Assembly: GCF_001434895.1 (NCBI RefSeq)
Contig: NZ_AZEE01000028.1
Coordinates: forward strand, 502-64,501
Length of the DNA stretch: 64,000 nucleotides
From: Secundilactobacillus odoratitofui DSM 19909 = JCM 15043
GTDB taxonomy: Bacteria; Bacillota; Bacilli; Lactobacillales; Lactobacillaceae
Direction of reading: 5' to 3'
The notes under the pieces were generated by a model that had not been told where the DNA came from, made no database searches, and saw only the letters and a program-made list of their open reading frames with translations. Both the position numbers and the translations under genes were made by a program. Of the stretch, positions 56,760 to 64,000 are shown piece after piece. Position 1 is the stretch's first letter. Each line of letters begins with the position of its first letter.

Positions 56760-57000
56760 TTAATGGCGCCTTCGGCCGCCAGCAACTTGGTTTTGGGGTG
56801 GTGGCTGTGGGACCGGCTGCAACCGCTTCGCGTTTTCCGCCTCGGGTCCAAGCCTTGCTGAGGTGCACAAGTCTTTGACCCGTCCAATGATGTAAGGGTT
56901 AAGCAACACGAACTGAAAGTCACTGTTCGCATGACTTAACCCCAACATCATTTTTCACTGTCACCACCCCAAAACCAAGTTGCTTTTGGCACTACGGCTA
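56760..57000 (-). ncRNA. Candidate structured RNA, copy D of four
   Basis: Read on the minus strand. P1 is 56962-56983 with 56782-56803, 22 perfect pairs. It is followed by ACAGTGAAA, an enlarged P2 (arms AATGATGT and ACATCATT around an extra GGGTTAAG/CTTAACCC stem), GGA, P3 (GGGTC/GACCC with A-G mismatches), a P4 block almost identical to copy C (AACGCGAAGCGGTTGCAG) and CCGGTCCCACAGC. On the plus strand the left flank holds a CCTTCGGC hairpin. It lies upstream of the unknown three-gene operon but is 126 bases from it. Confidence 0.75.
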
Positions 57001-57130
57001 CTTTTAATGAATTGGCTATGTATGTTTGTTAAAAAGGATTAATGTAACTGTAGAAAACATCATATCATTAATAGATTCGAAGTTTTGATTAATTAAAAAT
57101 TTAGAGATTTGTGTGATTGTAAGCCCAATT

Positions 57131-57268
57131 ATGTTAACAAAAAGGAATTTTGATCATCTCTAGATTGATGTCTTTGCCAACCAAGTTTATTTTGCAGATG
57201 AGAATGATACAGAATTTTCTAAATTGCTACGACTCGGATTTATTGAGCTAGTAACGACTTCTTGGTAA
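57131..57268 (+). pseudogene. Small decayed ORF with internal TAG
   Basis: A 46-codon frame with protein-like composition (IDVFANQVYFADENDTEF, then SKLLRLGFIELVTTSW) is broken by TAG at 57161-57163 after MLTKRNFDHL. No ribosome site is obvious. It may be the tail of a lost gene between two structured RNA copies. The family is not recognised. Confidence 0.35.
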
Positions 57269-57269
57269 C

Positions 57270-57455
57270 GAAAACGGAGGGCTAGCGATCTGGGCTAGTT
57301 GCAGTGACAAGTCAATCTTTGCGCTTCAGCGCTTAGATTGACTGGACAGTTTTGAGACTCGACCTTGAGGCTCAAAACTGAGGTGGAGAACGCAAAGCGG
57401 TCGCAACCGGTCCCACAGCAACTAGCCCAGATCGCTAGCACGTAGTGGTAGTGGG
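57270..57455 (+). ncRNA. Candidate structured RNA, copy C of four
   Basis: P1 is 57281-57302 with 57418-57439, 22 perfect pairs. Inside are AGTGACA, P2 (AGTCAATCT/AGATTGACT, 57310-57343, capped by GCGC-TTCA-GCGC), GGA, P3 (57347-57380, CAGTTTTGAG/CTCAAAACTG with the A-G mismatch), P4 (AACGCAAAGCGG) and CCGGTCCCACAGC (57407-57419). Flanks AACGGAGGG and CGTAGTGG are shared with copy A. It is convergent with the nre operon, whose terminator lies about 40 bases downstream. Confidence 0.77.
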
Positions 57456-57491
57456 CGTTAAAGCAATGTAAACTTTCCCAGAGGAAACACA

Positions 57492-57525
57492 ATAAAAAAA
57501 GCGTACTAGCAAAATGCCAGTACGC
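57492..57525 (-). terminator. Terminator of the Moco-nre operon
   Basis: On the minus strand GCGTACTGGC pairs with GCTAGTACGC around a five-base loop (one mismatch) and is followed by seven T residues. Confidence 0.92.
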
Positions 57526-57546
57526 AAACAAAATGATTGCAAGAAT

Positions 57547-58200
57547 CTATAAATCAATTAATTTGTTATGAATCGCGTAACGAATCAGTTCGGCGCGATT
57601 TTTCAGATGCAATTTCTGCATAATATTAGCCTTGTGGGCCTCAACCGTTTTGGTCGAAATAAACAACTCAGCTGCAATTTCCTTATTAGAGTAGCCAAGT
57701 GTGATTAATGGTAAAACTTCACTCTCACGTTTGGACAAGCCAGCATAACCATCGAGGTTAACAGCGGTGCCATCGGTGTTAATTTTGGCCAAGTCATCAG
57801 TGGTGAGCTTGATGTTTTTATCCACGTACTCTTGACCGTTCATGAGTTGACGTAGCGCTTTGAGTAATTCATCGTCCGAGGAACTTTTCAGCACGTAGGA
57901 CATAGCGCCATTATGCAGTGCTTGATTGATGTATTCCTGTTCTTCGTGCATCGATAGTATCAGAATACGGACGTTGGCAAAATTGTCATGGATTCGCTTG
58001 GTCGTAATCAAGCCACTTTCCCCAGGTGGCATGCTGAGATCCATAATTAAAATATCGATGTCGCCTTGCTCCACTCGTAGATAAGTTTCGGTCCCGTTAG
58101 CGGCCTCGTCAACGACGTTAAACTCAGGTTGCTTATTAACGAGTGTTGACAAGCCATAACGGACCACCGCATGGTCATCTGCAATTAAAACGTTATACAT
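57547..58200 (-). CDS. nreC: Response regulator NreC
   Basis: A 217-residue NarL/LuxR-type regulator. The receiver domain has IADDH at the start and phospho-acceptor Asp54 in LIMDLSMPPGESGL; the C-terminal LuxR helix-turn-helix is LTLGYSNKEIAAELFISTKTVEAH. It is paired with NreB 14 bases upstream and NreA, which together control nitrate respiration genes in staphylococci and lactobacilli. It is the last gene before a strong terminator. Confidence 0.92.
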   Translation of the reverse strand: MYNVLIADDHAVVRYGLSTLVNKQPEFNVVDEAANGTETYLRVEQGDIDILIMDLSMPPGESGLITTKRIHDNFANVRILILSMHEEQEYINQALHNGAMSYVLKSSSDDELLKALRQLMNGQEYVDKNIKLTTDDLAKINTDGTAVNLDGYAGLSKRESEVLPLITLGYSNKEIAAELFISTKTVEAHKANIMQKLHLKNRAELIRYAIHNKLIDL

Positions 58201-58214
58201 TAATTCTGTCCCCC

Positions 58215-59243
58215 TTAAGCAGTCGCCACTGGAAACTTGGCGGTCACCGTAGTACCGTTTCCTGGTTCAGATGTGATTTCAAATGATCCATTGAGCGCCT
58301 TTACCCGTTCGTTCATATTCATTAGCCCCAGTGAACGACCATTGAACTGACGGTGTTTTGGTACATCGAAGCCAACCCCGTTGTCGATAACTTCTAAATT
58401 AATAAAGTGATTGTGAGCGACTAATAACAAGCTAATTTCACTCGCTCGTGCGTGCTTCAATGCGTTATGAATGGATTCTTGGGCAATGCGATATAACACG
58501 CTTTGGACGTTAGTGCTCAGTTGATCGGTGTCTGCGTTGCCAACCACATCGACAGTGACGCCGGAGTTTTCTTCTGTTCGCTGGCCCAAAACACGAAGGG
58601 CAGGTAACAACCCGAAGTTATCCAAAACGGAAGGGCGAATATCCAATGCCATGCCCTTGACTTCAGTTAGCGTATCGTTTAACTGACGTTCAATAATCGA
58701 GGTCAGTTTGGCAACGTTGGCTTCGGAAAGTTCTTCTTCATTTAAGCGCCGGACGCCCATAATCGCGGAGTAGACGCCTTGCGCGATACTATCATGTAAG
58801 TCAGCGGAGATTTTTTTACGTTCCTCTTCATGGGCCCGGTTGACGTACTGGTTAAGTTGGCGTTGTTCAGCAACCTGATCCATGCGCTCGATGATGCCAC
58901 GGCTCTTAAGTGTTAACGAAAAAACGTGATTGTCGGCATCGATGACGTGGTAAATCAAAAAGTACTCAAGCGGGTGAAGTTTGTCATTAGCAAGTGTGAT
59001 TGGAATGGAAATTTCTTTCATCAAGTTGCGAATTGAGCATTTGAAACAATCGTCAGTTGGTGACAGTTTTTGTTTTACTGATGCATCCGCAACCTGAGCC
59101 AAATAGTTTGGATCAATCTTCAGCTCAGCTTGCAGGTCCTTGGCCAACTGATTGCTCACCAATAGGTTTTCTTCTTTAAAGATAAAGACAGCGTCCGTTA
59201 CTTCATCAAAATAACGTTCGATCCAATTCAAAGTTTCCAGCAA
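58215..59243 (-). CDS. nreB: Sensor histidine kinase NreB
   Basis: A 342-residue cytosolic kinase without membrane segments. The N-terminal PAS-like domain (1-115) is followed by an HisKA_3 module with His150 in ISADLHDSIAQGVYS and an HATPase domain (ALKHA near 240, DNGVGFD near 270, GLMNMNERV near 290). In staphylococcal NreB four cysteines hold an oxygen-labile 4Fe-4S cluster; here only Cys66 and Cys69 (DDCFKC) are present. Confidence 0.92.
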   Translation of the reverse strand: MLETLNWIERYFDEVTDAVFIFKEENLLVSNQLAKDLQAELKIDPNYLAQVADASVKQKLSPTDDCFKCSIRNLMKEISIPITLANDKLHPLEYFLIYHVIDADNHVFSLTLKSRGIIERMDQVAEQRQLNQYVNRAHEEERKKISADLHDSIAQGVYSAIMGVRRLNEEELSEANVAKLTSIIERQLNDTLTEVKGMALDIRPSVLDNFGLLPALRVLGQRTEENSGVTVDVVGNADTDQLSTNVQSVLYRIAQESIHNALKHARASEISLLLVAHNHFINLEVIDNGVGFDVPKHRQFNGRSLGLMNMNERVKALNGSFEITSEPGNGTTVTAKFPVATA

Positions 59244-59269
59244 AAAAGCCGACCTCCCAACGCCGCACT

Positions 59270-59704
59270 TTAAAAAGTGGTGAGGTAGTTGGCAAGACGG
59301 CTGGTTGATTCTTGTGAGACTTGCTGATCACTGCGATAGCCGGCTAACAATACGCCATCAACAATACGGATGGCACTTGTGTAGATGGGGATCGCGGCAG
59401 CACTTTGCAGGGCTTCAACTTGAGCGATTGGTGTATAGAGTTGGTTACTATACTCAAACCGTTGTAAGTTATTCTGCCAAAAAGGTTTACCAGTTTTAAC
59501 AACCAGACCGGCAATGCCAATACCACTTCGTAGTACGATTTTTCGAAATTGCTCGTTCTGGTTACCAGCAACGAAGTACCACTTAATGGTGGACTGACCC
59601 GCAGCGGGTAGTGCAACACCAACGAAGTCGAAGTCCGTGCATTGGTAAACGTGATTCACCAAGCTTTGATAGTCGTTGTGTGCATCGAATTTTTCCAGAC
59701 TCAA
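59270..59704 (-). CDS. nreA: Nitrate receptor NreA (GAF domain)
   Basis: A 144-residue single GAF-domain protein. By its place directly before nreB it corresponds to NreA, which binds nitrate and relieves inhibition of the NreB kinase. The LRSGIGIAGLVVKTGKPFW segment and the AAAIPIY strand are typical of the group. TTG start after GGAGGG. It overlaps nothing and is 26 bases from nreB. Confidence 0.85.
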   Translation of the reverse strand: MSLEKFDAHNDYQSLVNHVYQCTDFDFVGVALPAAGQSTIKWYFVAGNQNEQFRKIVLRSGIGIAGLVVKTGKPFWQNNLQRFEYSNQLYTPIAQVEALQSAAAIPIYTSAIRIVDGVLLAGYRSDQQVSQESTSRLANYLTTF

Positions 59705-59741
59705 GTTTATTCCCTCCTATCATAACATTTTTATAAGTAAT

Positions 59742-59755
59742 TGAAAGCGCTTAGA
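59742..59755. promoter_or_regulatory. cre-like site upstream of nreA
   Basis: TGAAAGCGCTTAGA differs from the CcpA cre consensus at one position. It lies about 40 bases before the nreA start, within the gap to the preceding gene, suggesting carbon catabolite control of the sensor genes. Confidence 0.55.
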
Positions 59756-59798
59756 CCTAAGAAATTCTCAAAAATAACATAAAATTGGAATAATGTGT

Positions 59799-60056
59799 CT
59801 ATTCTGAATATTCCTGATCGATATCAAGCTTAAAATTCGGGTCAACATACTGACTGTAATGATCGTAGTCAGCCGCAATGGCTTGGATTTGTAAGTCAAG
59901 CTTATCCAGTCTATCATCTTTTTCCAGTGAACGCATCTCTTGATTGACCTCAGCAATCGTGTTTTCAACGAGTGTGCGACGAATTGTAAGGTCGGTTAGT
60001 GCAACCTGTAATAATTTTTGAAAATCAGGATCAGTCATTTGTGTTTTAGTCAGCAT
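59799..60056 (-). CDS. Small unknown protein in the Moco operon, 85 aa
   Basis: Not recognised. A mostly helical, acidic protein with a possible coiled-coil (TLVENTIAEVNQEMRSLEKD). It starts inside the mobA end (11-base overlap), so it is translationally coupled to molybdenum-cofactor synthesis. A chaperone or adaptor for a molybdoenzyme is conceivable but there is no motif to support it. Confidence 0.7.
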   Translation of the reverse strand: MLTKTQMTDPDFQKLLQVALTDLTIRRTLVENTIAEVNQEMRSLEKDDRLDKLDLQIQAIAADYDHYSQYVDPNFKLDIDQEYSE

Positions 60057-60615
60057 GACGTGTTACCTCCGGGGTATTGTAGTTAATGAATAATTCGGCG
60101 TTAGCAAAAGCAATGGGGTTGCAGCGTTGAACTTCAGTGATAAAGTAACTTAACCGGTAATCATCGAGTAATAAAAAGTCACGAAGTTGCGCGTGGTCGA
60201 GCGTCATATGCGCCAGCGTATAGTGATCTGCAACGGGCGTGCGAGCATAACAGTTTGCGTGATTAGCTAAGGTGGATAACACGTCCACGGAAACCAACGG
60301 ATAATCAACGGCTAATGTCAAAAAATCCTGAGGTTGGTCAAATCGGCAGGCTACGGCATAAAGGCCGCTCAGTGGACCATTCTGGACAAAGGGTGGTTGG
60401 TCAACAATCACGTTAATATTGGCAGAATGAACAAATTGTTCAGTGAGGGCATCAACGTTACGGCTACTGGCACTTACTAGAACCTCATCACATAAAATCG
60501 TGAGCTTGTCGACGGCCAGTTGTGCGTTATTGACCGATTGATTTGGGAACTGATAAAGTGCCTTATCTTGACCAAATCGGCGTGAGCCACCACCAGCTAA
60601 TACAACTCCAATCAT
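60046..60615 (-). CDS. mobA: Molybdenum cofactor guanylyltransferase
   Basis: Adds GMP to molybdopterin to form the bis-MGD cofactor used by nitrate reductase. 189 residues with the nucleotide-binding start VVLAGGGSRRFGQDKAL and a metal-binding VDYPLV near residue 98. It lies 21 bases after the mobB-moaC fusion in the same operon. Confidence 0.92.
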   Translation of the reverse strand: MIGVVLAGGGSRRFGQDKALYQFPNQSVNNAQLAVDKLTILCDEVLVSASSRNVDALTEQFVHSANINVIVDQPPFVQNGPLSGLYAVACRFDQPQDFLTLAVDYPLVSVDVLSTLANHANCYARTPVADHYTLAHMTLDHAQLRDFLLLDDYRLSYFITEVQRCNPIAFANAELFINYNTPEVTRHAD

Positions 60616-60636
60616 GTTTAACGCCTCCCATCAAAC

Positions 60637-61599
60637 CTAGTCTTGGTAAACAAAGTGACCACTTTTACCGCCGTCTTTTTCGACCAAGTGAACTTGGTTG
60701 ATCAACATGCCGCGATCAATGGCCTTACACATATCATAAATCGTGAGTAACGTTGTTTGAACTGCTAGTAGCGCTTCAATTTCGACGCCAGTCACGTGTT
60801 TCGTTTTAACTTTTGCCGTCACAGTGATCGTATCGGTATCGTTATCAGTAAAGTGAATGTCGACGCCAGTTAGCGGAATGAGGTGACACATTGGAATGAG
60901 ACTGCTGGTTTGTTTGGCGGCCATGATGCCAGCAACTTGAGCTACCGCTAACACATCACCTTTTTTGATTTGACCTTCGTGAATCCGGTTAAGGGTGTCT
61001 GGGTGCATCGTAATTTGACCAGTTGCCAGTGCCACACGGTGGGTAACCGCTTTATCCGTTACGTCGACCATTTTGGCACGGTTTTGGTCGTTAAAATGAG
61101 TCAGTTCATCTGACACGTGATCAACTCCTTGATGAATGTAGTTTTTGACCCAGTCGATAATGGCTGGTAAACCATTTAATGACGCGTCCGGGTGCTCAGA
61201 CAGACTAGCAAAGACCTTTACATTGGCAAAATTTTGAAAATCTGACGCCTGATCTTGACTGCGTAACATCACAATTTTGGGGTAAGGGTCTGGTTTAAAG
61301 CCTTCAATCAGTAAAATATCCGATTGATCAGGTAGCCAGTCAGCGATGGCATCAGCACTCGTTGGTGCACCATCAGTTTGGTGATAAAACAAGCCTTGGT
61401 CAGACTGTAAGACCACACTGTGAGCACCGGCTCTGGCAAAACGGTCGGAATCAGTACCTTGGACGTCCATGGCAGCTTGGTGCGCGTCGTGCTTAATCGC
61501 ATTGACGCGGTAAGTTGGACTGAGCGCTTTAATTAACGCTTCAGTAACAGCCGTTTTACCACTTTTTTTATAACCAATTATTTGAAGGGGAGTAACCAT
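60637..61599 (-). CDS. MobB-MoaC fusion protein
   Basis: A continuous 320-residue frame joins two Moco enzymes. Residues 1-155 are MobB: Walker A in [19 protein letters not shown] near 37 and LLIEGFK near 96. Residues 160-320 are MoaC, cyclic pyranopterin monophosphate synthase: [31 protein letters not shown] near 238 and [27 protein letters not shown] near 272. It overlaps moeA by 22 bases. Confidence 0.93.
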   Translation of the reverse strand: MVTPLQIIGYKKSGKTAVTEALIKALSPTYRVNAIKHDAHQAAMDVQGTDSDRFARAGAHSVVLQSDQGLFYHQTDGAPTSADAIADWLPDQSDILLIEGFKPDPYPKIVMLRSQDQASDFQNFANVKVFASLSEHPDASLNGLPAIIDWVKNYIHQGVDHVSDELTHFNDQNRAKMVDVTDKAVTHRVALATGQITMHPDTLNRIHEGQIKKGDVLAVAQVAGIMAAKQTSSLIPMCHLIPLTGVDIHFTDNDTDTITVTAKVKTKHVTGVEIEALLAVQTTLLTIYDMCKAIDRGMLINQVHLVEKDGGKSGHFVYQD

Positions 61600-62798
61600 G
61601 TCGTCACCTCGGCGTTCAACGCAATTGGTTCAGTACTGTGAGGAATTTTAACTAAACAAGTCGTCGTTTGCAGGTTGCCGAGGGCCCCAGATTGGTCAGA
61701 ACCATTAGGATAGACCTTCAAGCCGGTAGCGGCGAACTCAACTGTGCTCCGTAAGACCCGGTCATAACCGTTCGTTTTGTGATACGCCGCAGCCAGAGTA
61801 GCCGTTGTTTTGCGAACTCGCGAGGCTTGGTTTGTGAACCGACGCAGGAGGGGTTCGACGTACAGATAAAAACCAGTAAAGCAAGCGCCCGGGTTACCGG
61901 AAAGGGCCATCACAATGGTGTTGTCCTGAACAAAGGCTGTCGTCACACTACCTGGTCGCATTTTTAGTTTGTTGAATAACAAGTTATCAGCGTTCCGAGC
62001 AGCGTCGGCAACAAAGTCAAAGTCGCCAACTGAAACGGCGCCGTCAGTGATGACCATGTCGTTTTCAGCGATTGCTTTTTTCAGTGCGGCCTTCAACAAG
62101 TCCGTATCATCAATCAGTTGTTCGTAACTCGTAACTTCACCACCAGCTTCTGTGACCAACTGCTTGATCATTGGGCCGTTACTATTGTAGATTTTGCCAG
62201 CTTGGAGTGGTTCATCTGGCTGCATTAATTCGGTACCAGTAGTGATAATTGCAACGCTTGGCCGTTTGTAGACCGTGACATTTTGAATGCCAAAGGCCGC
62301 TAGAATTGCCAACCCGCCCGGATTAAGTTCAGTATCCTTGGCAATTAACTGGGCACCTTCAGCAAATTCAGTCCCCACTTCAGTGATATTCGAGTGTTTT
62401 TCGGTTACTAACATTTTGACGTGATCGGGATCATCTTCTATTTCGCGAGTTTGCTCCAGCATGATTACCTTACCAGCGTTTTCAGGCACAAATGCTCCCG
62501 TCATAATGCGGGCTGTTTCATTTTCACCCAGTGGACCGTCAAAGGTTGCACCGGCTGGAATATTGCCGACCACCTTGAAAACTTTAGGATAATTCTGGTC
62601 ATCTTCGGCTCGAATGGCATAACCATCGTAACCAGAGCGGCGAAAATGTGGGTAGGCATATGGGGCCACTACGGCTTGCGCCAAGACACGGTGGTTCGCC
62701 TCATCGACTGAAATCGTCTCTGTATCAGTGGTCACACTTAATGCGTTTAGTTTTGCTTGTGCTTCGTCAATTGAAATTGGGTATCGTCTAGTTAACAT
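61578..62798 (-). CDS. moeA: Molybdopterin molybdenumtransferase
   Basis: Inserts molybdenum into adenylated molybdopterin. 406 residues with [14 protein letters not shown] near 52, [12 protein letters not shown] near 96, [23 protein letters not shown] near 187 and [14 protein letters not shown] near 298. The stop lies within the start of mobB-moaC, so the two are coupled. Confidence 0.95.
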   Translation of the reverse strand: MLTRRYPISIDEAQAKLNALSVTTDTETISVDEANHRVLAQAVVAPYAYPHFRRSGYDGYAIRAEDDQNYPKVFKVVGNIPAGATFDGPLGENETARIMTGAFVPENAGKVIMLEQTREIEDDPDHVKMLVTEKHSNITEVGTEFAEGAQLIAKDTELNPGGLAILAAFGIQNVTVYKRPSVAIITTGTELMQPDEPLQAGKIYNSNGPMIKQLVTEAGGEVTSYEQLIDDTDLLKAALKKAIAENDMVITDGAVSVGDFDFVADAARNADNLLFNKLKMRPGSVTTAFVQDNTIVMALSGNPGACFTGFYLYVEPLLRRFTNQASRVRKTTATLAAAYHKTNGYDRVLRSTVEFAATGLKVYPNGSDQSGALGNLQTTTCLVKIPHSTEPIALNAEVTTWLLPFK

Positions 62799-62815
62799 TG
62801 TTGGTCTCCTATTAT

Positions 62816-63283
62816 TTATTTACGTCGTTCAAAGAGAAGGTGTTCGTATTCCGGTAAAATGAGTGCCGTCATCGCAGTTTGGCAAGCGTTGGTGGAACCC
62901 GGCAGACAGTAGCATAGCTGTTGACGTGTGTTAAAACCGGCAATGGCGCGGGAAGCTAACGCACGAGTGCCAACCTCTTTAAAGGATAGTTCACGAAAAG
63001 CTTCACCAAAACCATCAATTTGAGTTGGTATCAGTGGTGTCAAGGCGGGGATGGTGACGTCACGTATTGCAATGCCAGTCCCACCGTTAGTTAAAATCAT
63101 GTCTGGTGATTGTTGTTCAAACAGTAGAAATTGGGTTTGAATGTCAACTGCATCATCGATCACTACTTGGCGGTCCAAGACATTGACACCTTGTGATTTG
63201 AGCGCCGTTTCTAAGTACAGTCCCGATTTATCAGCGTTCAAATCACGGGTATCGCTAACGGTTAAAATCATGGCAGTTGTCAT
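62816..63283 (-). CDS. moaB: Molybdopterin adenylyltransferase (MoaB/MogA)
   Basis: Adenylates molybdopterin for MoeA. 155 residues with ILTVSDTR at the start, NGGTGIAIRDVT near 68 and LPGSTNACQTAM near 125. AGGAGG fits ATG 63283 (ten bases) better than the in-frame TTG at 63289. The start follows the moeB stop by two bases. Confidence 0.93.
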   Translation of the reverse strand: MTTAMILTVSDTRDLNADKSGLYLETALKSQGVNVLDRQVVIDDAVDIQTQFLLFEQQSPDMILTNGGTGIAIRDVTIPALTPLIPTQIDGFGEAFRELSFKEVGTRALASRAIAGFNTRQQLCYCLPGSTNACQTAMTALILPEYEHLLFERRK

Positions 63284-63285
63284 GT

Positions 63286-64000
63286 TCAAATCGCCTCCTG
63301 ATTAATGGTTGATGCCAGAGCCTGTTTCAGACTGGCATAAATGGGTTGCGCTTCATCTAAAGTTGGTACTCCATATAACAGTAGTTTGCCGTTTTTAAAT
63401 AAACTGACGGTGTAGTCTTGCCAGTTGAACGTGGTGAAACTTTTGAACTGACGGTTGGCAAGCTTGCGGTCATTTAACCAGTTGGCTAATTGATTGAGCG
63501 TTGGTGTATTGCTCATCTGGACGCTATAGGTTTGGGTGCCACAAAGCGTTGTCAACTGATCCGTAGTGTCATCAGCATCTAACGACCAATCATGGTGCTG
63601 GCAGACAGGACAATTAGTATTTTTGGTCACTTTAAAGGATTGCTGTGTTAGTTGCCAGTTATCGATTGTTACCAGTTGGTTAAAATTGACGCTTGAACGA
63701 TCAACAAAGTAGTGAAGCGCCAATGATACTTGTAGTCCGGAAATAATCGGAATGAGTGCTGTATTGACGCCAATCAAGTCACAATCAGTTTGCTTGAGCG
63801 CTTCGAGATTGGGGTAAAGGCAGTTTAAACAAGCATGCTGGTTTGGCGAAACGGCCATGACGCTGCCAAAGGTACCCGCACAGCTGGCAAAAATGAAATC
63901 GAACCGATTATTGAGGGCTGCTTTATTAAGTAAATCACGGGTTCGAAAATTATCCAAACAGTCGAGGACTAAGTCAAAGTCTAGGTTAGACAGGTGCTCG
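63286..64000 (-). CDS. moeB: Molybdopterin-synthase adenylyltransferase, 5' part outside window
   Basis: The reading frame runs to the right edge without a start, so the N-terminal ATP-binding part is missing from view. Visible are DLVLDCLDNFRTRDLLN, a MoeB/ThiF signature, and the zinc cysteines in HACLNC and CPVC. A C-terminal extension of about 60 residues (LLYGVPTLDEAQPIYASLKQ) follows. MoeB activates the MoaD C-terminus; the operon and perhaps narGHJI continue to the right. Confidence 0.9.
   Translation of the reverse strand, partial: EHLSNLDFDLVLDCLDNFRTRDLLNKAALNNRFDFIFASCAGTFGSVMAVSPNQHACLNCLYPNLEALKQTDCDLIGVNTALIPIISGLQVSLALHYFVDRSSVNFNQLVTIDNWQLTQQSFKVTKNTNCPVCQHHDWSLDADDTTDQLTTLCGTQTYSVQMSNTPTLNQLANWLNDRKLANRQFKSFTTFNWQDYTVSLFKNGKLLLYGVPTLDEAQPIYASLKQALASTINQEAI

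Noticed and set aside
29093-57455. Structured elements as MITEs or insertion sequences
   Set aside because: The terminal repeats differ completely between copies and no transposase or shared ends are present, so classical MITE or IS identity does not fit. A link to some mobile element is not excluded.
29093-57455. Structured elements as T-box, riboswitch, 6S, tmRNA or RNase P RNA
   Set aside because: None of the conserved words of those families is present, the neighbours are unrelated, and four copies in 64 kb is wrong for the single-copy RNAs.

Overview
The window is chromosomal DNA of a low-to-mid GC lactic acid bacterium of the family Lactobacillaceae. The evidence is an SMK-box (SAM-III) riboswitch on metK, a T-box on leuS, a purEKCSQLFMNHD operon with PurR-type boxes, PepV, DUF915 and DUF960 proteins, a KxYKxGKxW/LPxTG surface protein with MucBP-like repeats, and GH65 phosphorylases with PgmB. 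The menaquinone, Nre and molybdenum-cofactor genes point to a lineage able to use nitrate, as in Lactiplantibacillus and some relatives. The species cannot be fixed from sequence alone.

Layout. 1-700: seven tRNA genes ending in a terminator. 0.8-6.5 kb: small unknown proteins, metK with its riboswitch, a drug exporter, a DUF960 protein and MnmM. 6.5-9.5 kb: T-box and leuS. 9.6-21.2 kb: the purine operon from PRPP to IMP (purA and purB are absent), preceded by two PurBoxes and a good promoter. 21-29 kb: housekeeping genes (DUF915 hydrolase, MurJ/YtgP-like flippase, NnrD, PepV, UspA, deoxynucleoside kinase, HAD phosphatase). 29-34.6 kb: a giant 2-hydroxyacyl-CoA-dehydratase-activase-like protein and a TetR regulator. 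34.8-38.6 kb: a 1245-residue wall-anchored adhesin-like protein. 38.9-44.8 kb: an operon of two GH65 glycosidases/phosphorylases and beta-phosphoglucomutase. 45-50 kb: MscL, CPBP protease, OhrR-type regulator, BioY, a YbjQ-like protein, tRNA-Leu and a secreted protein. 50-54.2 kb: a DASS transporter and menI, divergent from menB-menE. 54.4-56.6 kb: an unrecognised three-gene operon that includes a degenerate polyprenyl-synthase-like protein. 57.5-64 kb: the nreABC nitrate/oxygen sensor with the molybdenum-cofactor operon (moeB, moaB, moeA, a mobB-moaC fusion, mobA), running off the right edge.

The main discovery is a family of four candidate structured RNAs (29.1, 38.7, 56.8 and 57.3 kb) in unrelated intergenic regions. 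Each is closed by a 17-24 bp long-range helix whose sequence differs completely between copies while pairing is kept. Inside are three further hairpins and nearly invariant single-stranded motifs (AGTGA near the 5' side, CCGGTCCCACAGC before the closing strand). I do not recognise it as a named RNA family. Two copies lie in opposite orientation in one 0.9 kb gap, with a small decayed ORF between them.

The right half reads as respiratory capacity: MenB/MenE/MenI supply part of menaquinone synthesis, NreABC senses nitrate and oxygen, and the Moco genes supply nitrate reductase. Catabolite control is suggested by cre-like sites before nreA and before the adhesin gene. Starts were moved from the longest ORF whenever a Shine-Dalgarno sequence favoured an internal codon; TTG starts are common.
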